Of a DNA stretch of 64,000 nucleotides, positions 1-8,097 are shown one piece after another. The stretch is from Geodermatophilus saharensis (lineage in GTDB: Bacteria; Actinomycetota; Actinomycetes; Mycobacteriales; Geodermatophilaceae). The stretch's first letter is position 1, and each line of letters starts with the position of its first letter. The stretch spans positions 310,001-374,000 of the forward strand of contig NZ_FZOH01000002.1 of the NCBI RefSeq assembly GCF_900188205.1, read 5' to 3'. Both the position numbers and the translations under genes were made by a program. The notes under the pieces are model-generated. The model did no database searches. It was not told the origin of the DNA and saw only the letters and a program-made list of their open reading frames with translations.

Positions 1-399
1 GCCATGCTCGACGACCGCGGCACCGGCGACCCGCTGGCCACGCTCGCCCCGGTGGCCGACGCCGGCACGGTGCGCGCTCTCGTCGCCGCCGTCGGCACGC
101 TGCACGTCTCCGACGCGCTGCGCCGGTACGTCGTCGCGCTGGTCGAGGCCACCCGCCGCTCCCCCGACCTGCGCCTGGGCGCCTCGCCCCGGGCCGGCCT
201 GCAGCTGCTGCGCACCGCCCGGGCCTCGGCGGCGCTGGCCGGCCGCGACCACGTCCTGCCCGACGACGTCCAGGAGATGGCCCTGCCGGTGCTCGCCCAC
301 CGCCTGCTGCTCACCGCCGACGCCGCCGCCGCCCGGCGCACACCCGAGCAGGTGGTGCGCGGGCTGCTGGGCAGCGTGCCCGTCCTCCGCGGGCGCTGA
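1..399 (+). CDS. MoxR-family AAA+ ATPase, C-terminal part (5' end outside window)
   Basis: Only the last 132 codons are present; the reading frame is open to the first base. What remains is the helical lid after the AAA core, with the ASPRAGLQLLRTARA segment and the DHVLPDDVQEMALPVLAHRL segment typical of MoxR proteins. The Walker motifs must lie upstream, so ATPase function is inferred from the family. MoxR ATPases act as chaperone-like partners of the DUF58 protein encoded next to them, and the downstream gene begins three bases after this stop codon, so the two are almost surely co-transcribed. The ATG at base 4 is internal to the domain and is not a start. Confidence 0.88.
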   Translation, partial: AMLDDRGTGDPLATLAPVADAGTVRALVAAVGTLHVSDALRRYVVALVEATRRSPDLRLGASPRAGLQLLRTARASAALAGRDHVLPDDVQEMALPVLAHRLLLTADAAAARRTPEQVVRGLLGSVPVLRGR

Positions 400-402
400 G
401 CC

Positions 403-1785
403 GTGGCCGGCCCGCTCCGGACGGCGCTGACGTCACTGACGCTGCGCGGCCGCTGCCTGGTCGCCGCGGGGCTCACGCTGCTGGCGCTGGGCGCGCTGCT
501 CGGTGAGCGGCCCCTGGTGCAGATCGCCGTCTTCCTGCTCGCGCTGCCGCTGCTGTCGGCGGTCGCCGTCGCCCGCCAGCGGTTCCGGGTGGGCGTCCGG
601 CGCACGGTGACCCCGGCCCGCGTCCCCCGCGGGGAGGGCGCCGACGTGCTGCTCGAGGTCACCAACGCCGACCGGCGCACCGGCCGGCTGTGGCTGCTGT
701 CGGAGCAGCTGCCGGCCGAGCTGGGGCGCTCTCCCGGCTTCGTCGTCGAGCGGCTCCCCGGCGGGCGGGCCGCCGCGCTGCCCTACCGGGTGCACGGCGG
801 CCGCCGGGGCCGGTTCCGCCTCGGCCCGCTGCAGCTGCGGCTCGTCGACCCCTTCGGCCTGGTGCAGCGCACCACCAGCGGCAGCGACGGCACGCCGCTG
901 GTGGTCGTCCCCCGGGTGCGGCCGCTGGGTCCCGGCGGCCCGGCCGGCGGGCACGGTGGCGGGGGCGAGGGCGCCCGCCGCTCGATCGCGGTGCACGGCG
1001 AGGACGACGTCAGCACCCGCGCGTACCGGCACGGCGACGACCTGCGCAAGGTGCACTGGCGGGCGACGGCGCGCACCGGCGAGCTCATGGTGCGGATGGA
1101 GGAACGGCCGTGGCGGGCGCAGGCCGCGCTGCTGCTCGACACCCGGGTGCACGCCCACCTGCTCGTCCGGGCCGCGGGTCCGGGGCCGGCCGCCACACCC
1201 GCCGTGCCCGGGCCGCCGGGTGACCCCGCCCCGCCGCCGGACAGCCTCGAGTGGCTGGTCGAGGCCGCGGCCAGCATCGGCAGCGCGCTGGCCCGCCGCG
1301 GCTCGGCGCTGCGCGTGGTGACCGCCGAGGGCGAGCTGCGCCCGGCGGAGGGCACGGGCGGGCTGGGCCCCACCGAGCTGCTCGACCGGCTGGCCGTGCT
1401 CTCCCCGACCCGCGGGTCCTCGCTGCGGCCGGCCGTCGAGCAGCTGCGCCGGGTCGCCGGCGACGCGCCGGTGGTGGCGGTGCTCGGCGCGGTCGCCCCC
1501 GACGACCTCGCCGAACTGCTCGCGGCCCGCTCGGGCCCGCACAGCGACGTCGCCGTCCTCCTCGACGTGGCCAGCTGGGCCGAGGCCGGCGGCCGCACCC
1601 GCCGGGGCCTGTCGGCCACCGCCCGCGCGCACCTGGCCGCGCAGGTCGAGGAGTCCGCGTCGCTGCTGCGCGGCGCGGGCTGGCAGGTCACCGTCGCCGG
1701 CGCCGGCTCCTCGGTGGAGGCCGTGTGGGCCGAGCTCGCCGCGCAGCGCGGCACCGCCGCCCGTCCCGCGGGGGTGCCGGCATGA
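403..1785 (+). CDS. DUF58 domain membrane protein
   Basis: 460 residues. Two hydrophobic stretches near residues 17-50 anchor it in the membrane; the rest is soluble. Residues about 203-230 carry the DUF58 signature (YRHGDDLRKVHWRATARTG), and a von Willebrand A-like region follows. The GTG start is three bases after the moxR stop, and the end overlaps the next ATG by four bases (ATGA), so translation is coupled. MoxR, DUF58 and transglutaminase genes form a conserved bacterial trio thought to assemble or remodel envelope proteins. No enzymatic residue is known for this family, so the exact role is unknown. Confidence 0.9.
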   Translation: MAGPLRTALTSLTLRGRCLVAAGLTLLALGALLGERPLVQIAVFLLALPLLSAVAVARQRFRVGVRRTVTPARVPRGEGADVLLEVTNADRRTGRLWLLSEQLPAELGRSPGFVVERLPGGRAAALPYRVHGGRRGRFRLGPLQLRLVDPFGLVQRTTSGSDGTPLVVVPRVRPLGPGGPAGGHGGGGEGARRSIAVHGEDDVSTRAYRHGDDLRKVHWRATARTGELMVRMEERPWRAQAALLLDTRVHAHLLVRAAGPGPAATPAVPGPPGDPAPPPDSLEWLVEAAASIGSALARRGSALRVVTAEGELRPAEGTGGLGPTELLDRLAVLSPTRGSSLRPAVEQLRRVAGDAPVVAVLGAVAPDDLAELLAARSGPHSDVAVLLDVASWAEAGGRTRRGLSATARAHLAAQVEESASLLRGAGWQVTVAGAGSSVEAVWAELAAQRGTAARPAGVPA

Positions 1786-4223
1786 CGACGCTCGCCCCGC
1801 CGCCGGCGCCGTCGGCCCCGCTGCCGCCGCCCCGGCCGCCCACCCCCGCCGCCCGCCCGACCCCGGCGCGGCCGGCCGCGGCCGGGCAGCACGACGGCCC
1901 CACCACCCTCGCCGCCGCGGTGGCCACCGCGCTCGGCGCGTGCGCACTGCTGCCGGTCTTCACCCGCCCGGCGTGGCTGCCGCCGGCGCTGGCGGCGATC
2001 GCCGTCGTCGCGCTCACCGGGCTCGCGCTGCGCGCGGCCGGTCCGGCGCTGTGGGAGTGGGCGTCGGGCGGCCGGCCGGCGCCCGCCCGCGTCGCGGCCG
2101 CCGGCGTGCCGCTGGTCCCGCTGGCCCAGCTCGCCGCCCTCACCTCCCTCATGACGGCGCTGTTCGCCCCCGACCGCGCCCTCGCCGGGTGGCTGCCCAC
2201 CCCGCGCAGCCTCCGCGACCTCGCCGTGGTCCTCACCGACGGGTCGGCGGAGCTGCGCGAGCAGGCGACGCCGGCGCTGCCACTGACCGGCCTGCTCGCG
2301 CTGACCGTCCTGCTGGTCGGGATGGTCGCGGTCACCGTCGACCTGATCGCCGTCGGCGGGCGGCAGCCGGCGCTGGCCGGGCTGGGCCTGCTGGTCCTCT
2401 TCTGCGTGCCGGTCAGCACGGTCACCGGTGACGTCGGGCTGGTCGCGCTGGCCGCCCCGGCAGCCGGGCTGGCGCTGCTGCTGTGGTCGGACCAGGCGCG
2501 GCGGCTGACCCGCCGCGCCCGCCGGGCCGGCCGCGGCTCCGGGGCGGGCGCGGCGGCGGCCGCCGGCACCGCGCTGGCCGCGCTGGCGGCCGCCCTCGTC
2601 GTCGGCAGCCTCGTCCCCACCCTCCCCGAGGGCCGGCTGGCCGCCGGCTTCGGTCCCGGCGGCGGCGGGGGCGGGGCCACCGGCACCGCTCTCGACCCGG
2701 CCGCGGCGCTGCAGGGCCAGCTCACCCTGCCCGAGCCGATCGACCTGCTGCGCGTCGACGCCTCGGTCCCCGATCCCGGCTACCTGCGCGTGGTGACCCT
2801 CGACGCCTACGACGCCGAGCAGGGCTGGACCATCGGCAACCTCGACGGCGAGAGCTCGGTGGCGCAGTCGCAGGACCTCGCGCCGCTGCCCGGCCGGCGC
2901 GACGGACGGCGCGTCGAGGCGACCATCACCGCCATCGGGCACGACGACCGGTTCCTGCCGGTGCTCCCCTCCCCGCTGCGGGTGCAGATCGCCGACCCCG
3001 AGGCGTGGCGGTTCGACCCCGCCACCGGCACCGTCTTCGGCCGCGACGTGACCACCGCCCGCACCAGCTACCGGGTCGGCGCCGTGCAGGCCCAGCCCAG
3101 CGAGGAGGAGCTGCTCGAGGCCGGGCCGCTGGCACCCGGCAACCCGGTGCTCGAGCGCGGCACCGCGCTGCCGCCCCTGGACCCCGAGGTCACCGACCTG
3201 GTGGCCCGGCTGACCGCCGGCGCGGCGAGCCCGTACGAGGCCGTCCGCGCCATCCACGACCACTTCTCCCGGGCGAACGGCTTCGTCTACAGCCTGGCGA
3301 CCGCGCCGGGCACCGCCGGTGACGACCTGGCCCGCTTCCTCCGGTTCAAGCAGGGCTACTGCGAGCAGTACGCCGGGGCGATGGCGGCCATGGTCCGCGC
3401 CGCCGGCATCCCCGCGCGGGTGGCGCTGGGCTACACCCCCGGCCGGCTGCAGCCCGGCGGGAGCCGGTTGATCACCAGCGACGACGCCCACGCCTGGGTG
3501 GAGGTCTACTTCGACGACCTCGGCTGGATCCCGTTCGACCCGACGCCGATCGACAGCGACCGCGCCGTCGACCTGCCCTGGGCGCCGCGCCCGGCCGACC
3601 AGGAGGTCCTCGAGCGGCCGACCGACGTCCCGACCGCGCCGACCCCGGTCCAGCCCACCCCCGCGCCGCGGCAGGACCGGCTCGACGACGGCGCGCAGCA
3701 GGGGTCGGCGGCCGCCGGGCAGACGTCGTCGGCGCGGCCGGTGCTGGTCGGCGCCGGCGTGCTGCTCGGGCTGGCCGCGCTCGTGGCCACCCCGGCCGGC
3801 GCGCGGGCGCTGCAGCGCCGCCGCCGGGTGGCCGACGGCAGCCCGGGCGCGCTGTGGGACGAACTGGCCGCCACCGCCCGCGACCTCGGCCTGCCCTGGG
3901 ACCCCGCGCTGACCCCGCGCCGGCAGGCGGCGGCCCTGGCCCGCGCGCTCGGGCCCGGGCGCGGCGGGGGGTCCCGGCCGGGCGCGGGGGACGCGGTCGA
4001 GCGGCTGGCCCGCGCGGAGGAGGCCGCCCGCTACGGCCCTCCCGGCGCCGCCTCCGGCGATCCGGCCGCCGTGGCCGCGCTGCGGACGGCCCGGCACGGG
4101 CTGGTCGCGGCGGTCCCGGCCCGCACCCGGCTGCTGGCGCGGCTGTGGCCGGCCTCGCTGGTCGAGGGACTCGGGGGCACAGCCCGGGCACTGCTGGGCC
4201 GGCTCCCCCGCCGCACCGCCTGA
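1782..4223 (+). CDS. TgpA-like transglutaminase-domain membrane protein
   Basis: 813 residues. A Pro-rich N-terminus is followed by several membrane helices (about residues 45-270), then a large extracytoplasmic region with a transglutaminase core. The likely catalytic triad is visible: C527 in GYCEQYAG, H570 in DDAHAWVEV and D586 in PFDPTP. A further helix near residue 655 precedes a cytoplasmic tail resembling DUF4129. The ATG start at 1782 overlaps the DUF58 stop by four bases; longer readings of the frame are shadow sequence. The family is known in other bacteria as TgpA-type periplasmic-facing enzymes, and the substrate is unknown here. A palindromic terminator-like repeat begins two bases after the stop. 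Confidence 0.9.
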   Translation: MTTLAPPPAPSAPLPPPRPPTPAARPTPARPAAAGQHDGPTTLAAAVATALGACALLPVFTRPAWLPPALAAIAVVALTGLALRAAGPALWEWASGGRPAPARVAAAGVPLVPLAQLAALTSLMTALFAPDRALAGWLPTPRSLRDLAVVLTDGSAELREQATPALPLTGLLALTVLLVGMVAVTVDLIAVGGRQPALAGLGLLVLFCVPVSTVTGDVGLVALAAPAAGLALLLWSDQARRLTRRARRAGRGSGAGAAAAAGTALAALAAALVVGSLVPTLPEGRLAAGFGPGGGGGGATGTALDPAAALQGQLTLPEPIDLLRVDASVPDPGYLRVVTLDAYDAEQGWTIGNLDGESSVAQSQDLAPLPGRRDGRRVEATITAIGHDDRFLPVLPSPLRVQIADPEAWRFDPATGTVFGRDVTTARTSYRVGAVQAQPSEEELLEAGPLAPGNPVLERGTALPPLDPEVTDLVARLTAGAASPYEAVRAIHDHFSRANGFVYSLATAPGTAGDDLARFLRFKQGYCEQYAGAMAAMVRAAGIPARVALGYTPGRLQPGGSRLITSDDAHAWVEVYFDDLGWIPFDPTPIDSDRAVDLPWAPRPADQEVLERPTDVPTAPTPVQPTPAPRQDRLDDGAQQGSAAAGQTSSARPVLVGAGVLLGLAALVATPAGARALQRRRRVADGSPGALWDELAATARDLGLPWDPALTPRRQAAALARALGPGRGGGSRPGAGDAVERLARAEEAARYGPPGAASGDPAAVAALRTARHGLVAAVPARTRLLARLWPASLVEGLGGTARALLGRLPRRTA

Positions 4224-4224
4224 C

Positions 4225-4283
4225 GGAGGGCCCCCTTCCTCCCCGCCCTTCGCGAGCTCAGGGCGGGGCCCGGGGAGGGGGCC
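4225..4283. repeat. Dispersed palindromic element, subfamily B copy 1
   Basis: About 59 bases with GC-rich inverted arms around a TTCGCGAGCTCAGGGCGG core. Related copies are at 10254-10310 and 60647-60706. It lies directly after the tgpA-like stop codon and probably works as a terminator. Confidence 0.7.
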
Positions 4284-4389
4284 GTTCCGGCACGTCACCG
4301 GGCCGCCGGGCGTGTGCGCCGACGCCGCACGATCGGGACGGGGACGCCGCGCCGGCGCACACCGTCCGGGGAACGGGCCCGCCGAACGG

Positions 4390-4425
4390 CGACGGCCGCC
4401 GTCCCGGAGGGGACGGCGGCCGTCG
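4390..4425. terminator. Bidirectional hairpin terminator between convergent genes
   Basis: Two perfect 16-base arms (CGACGGCCGCCGTCCC and its complement) enclose a GGAG loop. It sits between the end of the plus-strand operon and the end of the minus-strand DUF3040 gene. A close relative occurs at 40446-40482, again between convergent genes. There is no U-tract, as is common in actinobacteria. Confidence 0.75.
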
Positions 4426-4439
4426 GCCGAGCGGAGGGG

Positions 4440-4841
4440 CTACTGGTCGTAGCGGCGGCGGAAGCGCTCCTCGAGGCGGTTCTTCAGCGGCTGACGGCGG
4501 GGCCGGCCGCCGCGGCCGCGGGCCGCGGTGCTCCCGCCGCGGGCGCCGACCGGGCCGGTCTCGACCGCGCCGGTGGCGCTGCGGTAGTTCAGCACGCCGA
4601 GCGCGGCACCGCCGAACATCACCAGGAACCCGAGGACCCCGAGGGGGACGGACGGGACGACCGCGCCACCGACGAGGACGGCCAGGCCCACGACCACCAG
4701 CAGCGCACCGAGTTGCAGCTTCCGCCGGGCCTTGAGCCTGCGGTCACCCGTGCGGACGGAGGAGGCGAACTTGGGATCGTCGTCGACGAGGGCGCGCTCG
4801 ATCTGCTCCAGCAGTCGCTGCTCGTGCTCGGAGAGCGGCAC
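4440..4841 (-). CDS. DUF3040 family membrane protein
   Basis: 133 residues. The GTG start at 4841 is chosen because GGAGG lies five bases upstream and the product then begins MPLSEHEQRLLEQIERAL, the characteristic DUF3040 opening; the longer reading from a TTG at 4862 adds seven residues with no support. Two adjacent membrane helices (about residues 43-85) follow a basic stretch, and the C-terminus is rich in Arg and Gly. The family is widespread in actinobacteria next to cell-division genes (Rv2169c in M. tuberculosis) and has no proven function. Confidence 0.9.
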   Translation of the reverse strand: MPLSEHEQRLLEQIERALVDDDPKFASSVRTGDRRLKARRKLQLGALLVVVGLAVLVGGAVVPSVPLGVLGFLVMFGGAALGVLNYRSATGAVETGPVGARGGSTAARGRGGRPRRQPLKNRLEERFRRRYDQ

Positions 4842-4868
4842 CGAGACCTCCAGATGGGCCAAGCCAAT

Positions 4869-4891
4869 ACCGCCGGGGTCACCCCGGCGGT
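4869..4891 (-). other. Perfect 11+1+11 hairpin at the mRNA 5' end of the DUF3040 gene
   Basis: ACCGCCGGGGT and its exact complement are separated by one base. The predicted transcription start (about 4892, from the -10 box at 4899-4904) would place this hairpin at the extreme 5' end of the message, some 28 bases before the GTG start. Confidence 0.55.
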
Positions 4892-4898
4892 GCCTCCG

Positions 4899-4904
4899 AG
4901 GATA
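4899..4904 (-). promoter_or_regulatory. -10 box for the DUF3040 gene
   Basis: TATCCT on the minus strand, placed so that transcription would begin just before the 4869-4891 hairpin. No clear -35 was seen. Confidence 0.45.
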
Positions 4905-4964
4905 CGAGCCGTTCGCGGGGTGCGAAAGGCGAGCGCGCGGCGACCCGCCGGTGATCGTCTCCGG

Positions 4965-6182
4965 TCACCCTCCCGGGCGGTCGCGCACCCGCCGGTCGCG
5001 GTCGCGGTGCAGCAGCGTGGCCGGCCGGACGGCCCCCGCGCCGAACCGGCGGGCGGCCCGGTCGGCGGCCAGCTCGGCGTCCCGGCGGCCGTGCTCGCGC
5101 TCGCCGAGCTGCAGCTGCCGGGGCGCCGACCCGGCCGGCACCAGCCGCTCGGCCCGCACGCCCACCAGCCGCAGCCGCGCCCGGTCCAGGCCGAGGGCGT
5201 CGAAGAGCGCGCGGGCGGTCTCGTAGAGGTCCTGCCCGACGTCGGTGGGGACGTCGAGGGTGCGGCTGCGGGTGATCGTGGTGAAGTCGGCGAAGCGGAC
5301 CTTGATGCTCACCGTGCGCGCCAGCCAGCCGCCCGCCCGCAGCCGGCCCGCCGTCCGCTCGGCCAGCCGCAGCAGCTCCCGGTGGACGACGGCGGGGTCG
5401 TCGACGTCGGTGGCGAAGGTCTCCTCGTGCCCGGTGGACCGCTCCGGCTCGTCGGGCACCACCCGGCGCGGGTCGCGGCCCCAGGACAGCTCGTGCAGGT
5501 GCGCGCCGGCCGCCGGGCCCACCGCCCGCTGCAGCGTGCGGACCGGCACGTGGGCCAGGTCGCCGATGGTGCGCAGCCCCAGCCGCAGCAGCAGCTCCTC
5601 GGTCTTCGCGCCGACGCCCCACAGCGCGCCCACCGGCAGCGGGTGCAGGAAGTCGATGACCTCGGCCGGGCGGACGACGAGCAGCCCGTCGGGTTTGGCG
5701 CGGGTGGAGGCGAGCTTGGCCACGAACTTGGTGCCGGCGACGCCGACCGAGCAGGTGATGCCCTGCTCGTCGTAGACGCGGGCGCGCAGGTACTCGCCGA
5801 CCTGCGCCGCGTCGCCCAGTCGGCGGCCGGCCCCCGACACGTCGAGGAACGCCTCGTCGAGGCTCAGCGGCTCCACCAGCGGGGTGACCGACCGGAACAG
5901 CGCCATGACCGAGCGGGAGACCTCGGCGTAGAGCGCCATGTCGCCGGGCAGCACGGTCGCCGTCGGGCACAGCCGCAGCGCCCGGGCCGTGGGCATGGCG
6001 GCGTGCACGCCGTACGCGCGCGCCTCGTAGGTGGCCGAGGTGACCACCCCGCGGTTGCCCGCGCCCCCGACGACGACCGGCGTGCCGGCCAGCTCGGGGC
6101 GCCGGCGCACCTCGACGCTGGCGAAGAAGGCGTCCATGTCGACGTGCAGCACCGTGCACCCCTCCGCCCGCCCCGCTGCCAC
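4965..6182 (-). CDS. dinB: DNA polymerase IV (Y-family translesion polymerase)
   Basis: 405 residues. The palm has both catalytic acid sites: HVDMDAFFASVE near the N-terminus and SLDEAFLDVSG about 90 residues later. It is therefore an active DinB rather than the ImuB type, which lacks them. Helix-hairpin-helix residues (LRLGLRTIGDLAHVP) and a little-finger domain follow. The GTG start at 6182 is preceded by GAGGGAGG; no other in-frame start fits so well. A LexA-type SOS box lies 11 bases upstream, so induction by DNA damage is expected. It copies past lesions with low fidelity and probably works with DnaE2 encoded 5.6 kb away, which has its own SOS box. Confidence 0.95.
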   Translation of the reverse strand: MAAGRAEGCTVLHVDMDAFFASVEVRRRPELAGTPVVVGGAGNRGVVTSATYEARAYGVHAAMPTARALRLCPTATVLPGDMALYAEVSRSVMALFRSVTPLVEPLSLDEAFLDVSGAGRRLGDAAQVGEYLRARVYDEQGITCSVGVAGTKFVAKLASTRAKPDGLLVVRPAEVIDFLHPLPVGALWGVGAKTEELLLRLGLRTIGDLAHVPVRTLQRAVGPAAGAHLHELSWGRDPRRVVPDEPERSTGHEETFATDVDDPAVVHRELLRLAERTAGRLRAGGWLARTVSIKVRFADFTTITRSRTLDVPTDVGQDLYETARALFDALGLDRARLRLVGVRAERLVPAGSAPRQLQLGEREHGRRDAELAADRAARRFGAGAVRPATLLHRDRDRRVRDRPGG

Positions 6183-6192
6183 GACCCCTCCC

Positions 6193-6208
6193 TCGAACAC
6201 CTGTTCGG
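6193..6208 (-). promoter_or_regulatory. LexA SOS box upstream of dinB
   Basis: TCGAACACCTGTTCGG; the core GAAC-N4-GTTC is at 6195-6206 and matches the actinobacterial consensus TCGAACNNNNGTTCGA in 15 of 16 positions counting N. It lies between the likely -10 box (TACCCT, 6221-6226, minus strand) and the ribosome binding site. Confidence 0.9.
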
Positions 6209-6220
6209 ACCGACCCGGGG

Positions 6221-6226
6221 AGGGTA
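6221..6226 (-). promoter_or_regulatory. -10 box for dinB
   Basis: TACCCT on the minus strand, about 15 bases before the SOS box. LexA bound at 6193-6208 would then sit just downstream of the transcription start. Confidence 0.5.
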
Positions 6227-6394
6227 ACGGTCCGGCCGGGTCCGTGGCGCGCGGTGCCGGCGGGCTCCCCGGCGTGTCCCGGAACGGCACGAACTCGCAG
6301 GTGGCCGCATGTGTGACCGCCCCGCGAACGAGGTAGGTGGGACACGACCGACCGCCGCCCGGCGGCCGGCGCCGATCAGCACCGGAGGAGCTCG

Positions 6395-6688
6395 ATGGCG
6401 CTCGACGACGACGACATGACCAGCGTGGAGGGTCCGGCCGACAGCGGTGCCGGCGAGGGCACGCCCGGCCAGCACGACGGCGGTGCCGACGGCGGTGCCG
6501 ATGGCGGCGCGGGCCACGACGGCGGCGCGGACGGCACGGCCGACGGCGGTGCCGGCCACGACGGGGGCGCGGACGGCGGTGCCGACGGCGGCGCCGGGCA
6601 CGGCCCGGCCGACGGCGGTGCGGCCGGTGGCGGCTCCGACGGCGGTGCCGACGGTGGTGCCGACGGCGGCGCGGACGGTTCGGCCTGA
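6395..6688 (+). CDS. DGGA-repeat acidic peptide, possible precursor of a modified product
   Basis: 97 residues with no hydrophobic or aromatic core and no Cys. Residues 1-27 form a distinct acidic leader (MALDDDDMTSVEGPADSG...). Then come three 14-residue repeats, DGGADGGADGGAGH with one GG-to-GT change in the second, at 28-41, 42-55 and 56-69. A spacer (70-81) and DGGADGGADGGADGSA (82-97) complete it. GGAGGAG seven bases before the ATG is one of the best ribosome binding sites in the window, so this is a real gene. Its TGA overlaps a CTG codon that probably starts the next gene, a JmjC-type oxygenase. I do not recognise the family. The repeat could be an oxygenase substrate, a metal-binding peptide (it faintly resembles RTX nonapeptides) or a structural protein. 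Confidence 0.8.
   Translation: MALDDDDMTSVEGPADSGAGEGTPGQHDGGADGGADGGAGHDGGADGTADGGAGHDGGADGGADGGAGHGPADGGAAGGGSDGGADGGADGGADGSA
6476..6685 (+). repeat. Tandem DGGA-coding repeat
   Basis: Three 42-base units (6476-6601) plus a variant tail, each unit built from 12-base DGGA-coding blocks and closed by GGAGH codons. Synonymous changes between units show the peptide sequence is kept while the DNA has drifted. Confidence 0.85.
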
Positions 6689-8097
6689 GCCAGGACCCGG
6701 CCGTCGCGGGGCCGGGCGGGGCTGACCCCCGCCCGGCCCTGCGCCGGTGCACCCACCTCGACCCCGCGGTCTTCGCCGAGCGGCACTGGTCGCGCCGCCC
6801 GCTGCTCACCCGCGCCGAGGACACCGGGGAGTCCTTCGCCGACCTGCTGACGCTGGCCGACGTCGACGAGCTGCTCTCCCGCCGCGGGCTGCGCACCCCG
6901 TTCCTGCGCATCGCCAAGGACGGCGCCGTCGTCGATGCGGCGCGGTTCACCACCTCCGGCGGCGCCGGCGCCGAGATCGCCGACCAGGTCTCCTCCGACG
7001 CCGTGCTGAGGCTGTTCGCCGACGGCAGCACCGTCGTCCTGCAGGGCCTGCACCGGCTCTGGCCGCCGCTGATCGAGTTCGCCGACCAGCTCGCCGCCGA
7101 CCTCGGGCACCCCACGCAGGTCAACGCGTACGTCACCCCGCCGTCCTCGCGCGGCTTCAGCCCGCACTACGACGTGCACGACGTCTTCGTGCTGCAGGTG
7201 GCCGGCGAGAAGCACTGGACGATCCACGAGCCGGTGCTCCCCGAGCCGCTGCGCAGCCAGCCGTGGAACGACCGCGCCGCCGAGGTCGCCGCGGCCGCGG
7301 AGCGCGAGCCGGTCATCGACGCGGTGCTGCGCCCCGGGGACGCCCTCTACCTGCCGCGCGGCTACCTGCACTCGGCGGTGGCGCTGGGGCAGACCAGCGC
7401 CCACCTGACCGTCGGCGTCCACTCGGTCACCCGCTGGTCGGCCGTCGAGGCGGCGCTGGACCTGGTGCGGGTGCTCGCCGCCGACGACGTCGAGCTGCGC
7501 CGGGCGCTGCCGCTGGGCGTGGACCTCGCCGACCCCGCGGCCCTGCGCGACGACGTCGCCGCCGTGGTCGGCGCGCTGCAGGGCTGGCTGGGCCGGGTCG
7601 ACCCCGACCGGGTCGCCGACCGGGTGCGCGGCCGCACGTGGGCGCAGGTGCGCCCGGAGCCGGTCGCGCCGCTGGCGCAGGCGACCGCCGCCGCGGCCCT
7701 GACCCCCGACACCGTGCTGCGGCTGCGCCGCCGCCTGCGGGTGTCCCTGCGTCCTTCCCCCGCCCACCCGGCCGGCGGCGACCGCGTCACCCTGATCGGC
7801 GGGCGCCGCACGCACGAGTTCCCGGCCACCACCCGCCCCGCGCTCGAGGCGCTGCTGACCGCCGGCGAGCTCGAGGTCGCCGACCTGGCCGGCCTCGACC
7901 CGGCCGACCGGCTCACCCTGGCCCGGCGGCTGGTGACCGAGTCGATCGTCGTGGTCGCCGACGCGCACGTCGACGGCTCGCCCGACGGGGTGCCGGCCAC
8001 CGCCCCCGAGCCGGGCCCGGCCGGACCGGGTGCCCCGGCCCCGGACGCGGGCGGGGACGATGGGGAGCGTGCCGACGCCCTCGGGACCGGGTCGTGA
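6685..8097 (+). CDS. JmjC-type cupin Fe(II)/2-oxoglutarate oxygenase
   Basis: 470 residues if started at CTG 6685. The cupin/JmjC core carries the iron triad H161 and D163 (SPHYDVHDVF) and H229 (PRGYLHSAV); the family resembles ribosomal-oxygenase-type protein hydroxylases. A winged-helix-like C-terminal half follows, as in ROXA/YcfD-like enzymes. There is no ATG, GTG or TTG in frame between the repeat peptide and the domain start. CTG 6685 overlaps the peptide's stop as CTGA, mimicking the ATGA/GTGA overlaps common here, so a coupled CTG start is the best guess; a later CTG in frame is possible. Context suggests it hydroxylates the repeat peptide, which is inference. Confidence 0.85.
   Translation: MSQDPAVAGPGGADPRPALRRCTHLDPAVFAERHWSRRPLLTRAEDTGESFADLLTLADVDELLSRRGLRTPFLRIAKDGAVVDAARFTTSGGAGAEIADQVSSDAVLRLFADGSTVVLQGLHRLWPPLIEFADQLAADLGHPTQVNAYVTPPSSRGFSPHYDVHDVFVLQVAGEKHWTIHEPVLPEPLRSQPWNDRAAEVAAAAEREPVIDAVLRPGDALYLPRGYLHSAVALGQTSAHLTVGVHSVTRWSAVEAALDLVRVLAADDVELRRALPLGVDLADPAALRDDVAAVVGALQGWLGRVDPDRVADRVRGRTWAQVRPEPVAPLAQATAAAALTPDTVLRLRRRLRVSLRPSPAHPAGGDRVTLIGGRRTHEFPATTRPALEALLTAGELEVADLAGLDPADRLTLARRLVTESIVVVADAHVDGSPDGVPATAPEPGPAGPGAPAPDAGGDDGERADALGTGS
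8056..8061 (+). promoter_or_regulatory. Possible -10 box for the ferredoxin-like gene
   Basis: GACGAT, seven bases before GTG 8069, inside the 3' end of the oxygenase gene. It would allow an extra leaderless transcript. Confidence 0.3.

Noticed and set aside
783-4298. Very long minus-strand open frame opposite the MoxR-DUF58-transglutaminase operon
   Set aside because: Low-complexity Arg/Gly/Pro/Ala translation with no domain; a by-product of high GC in the antisense frame.
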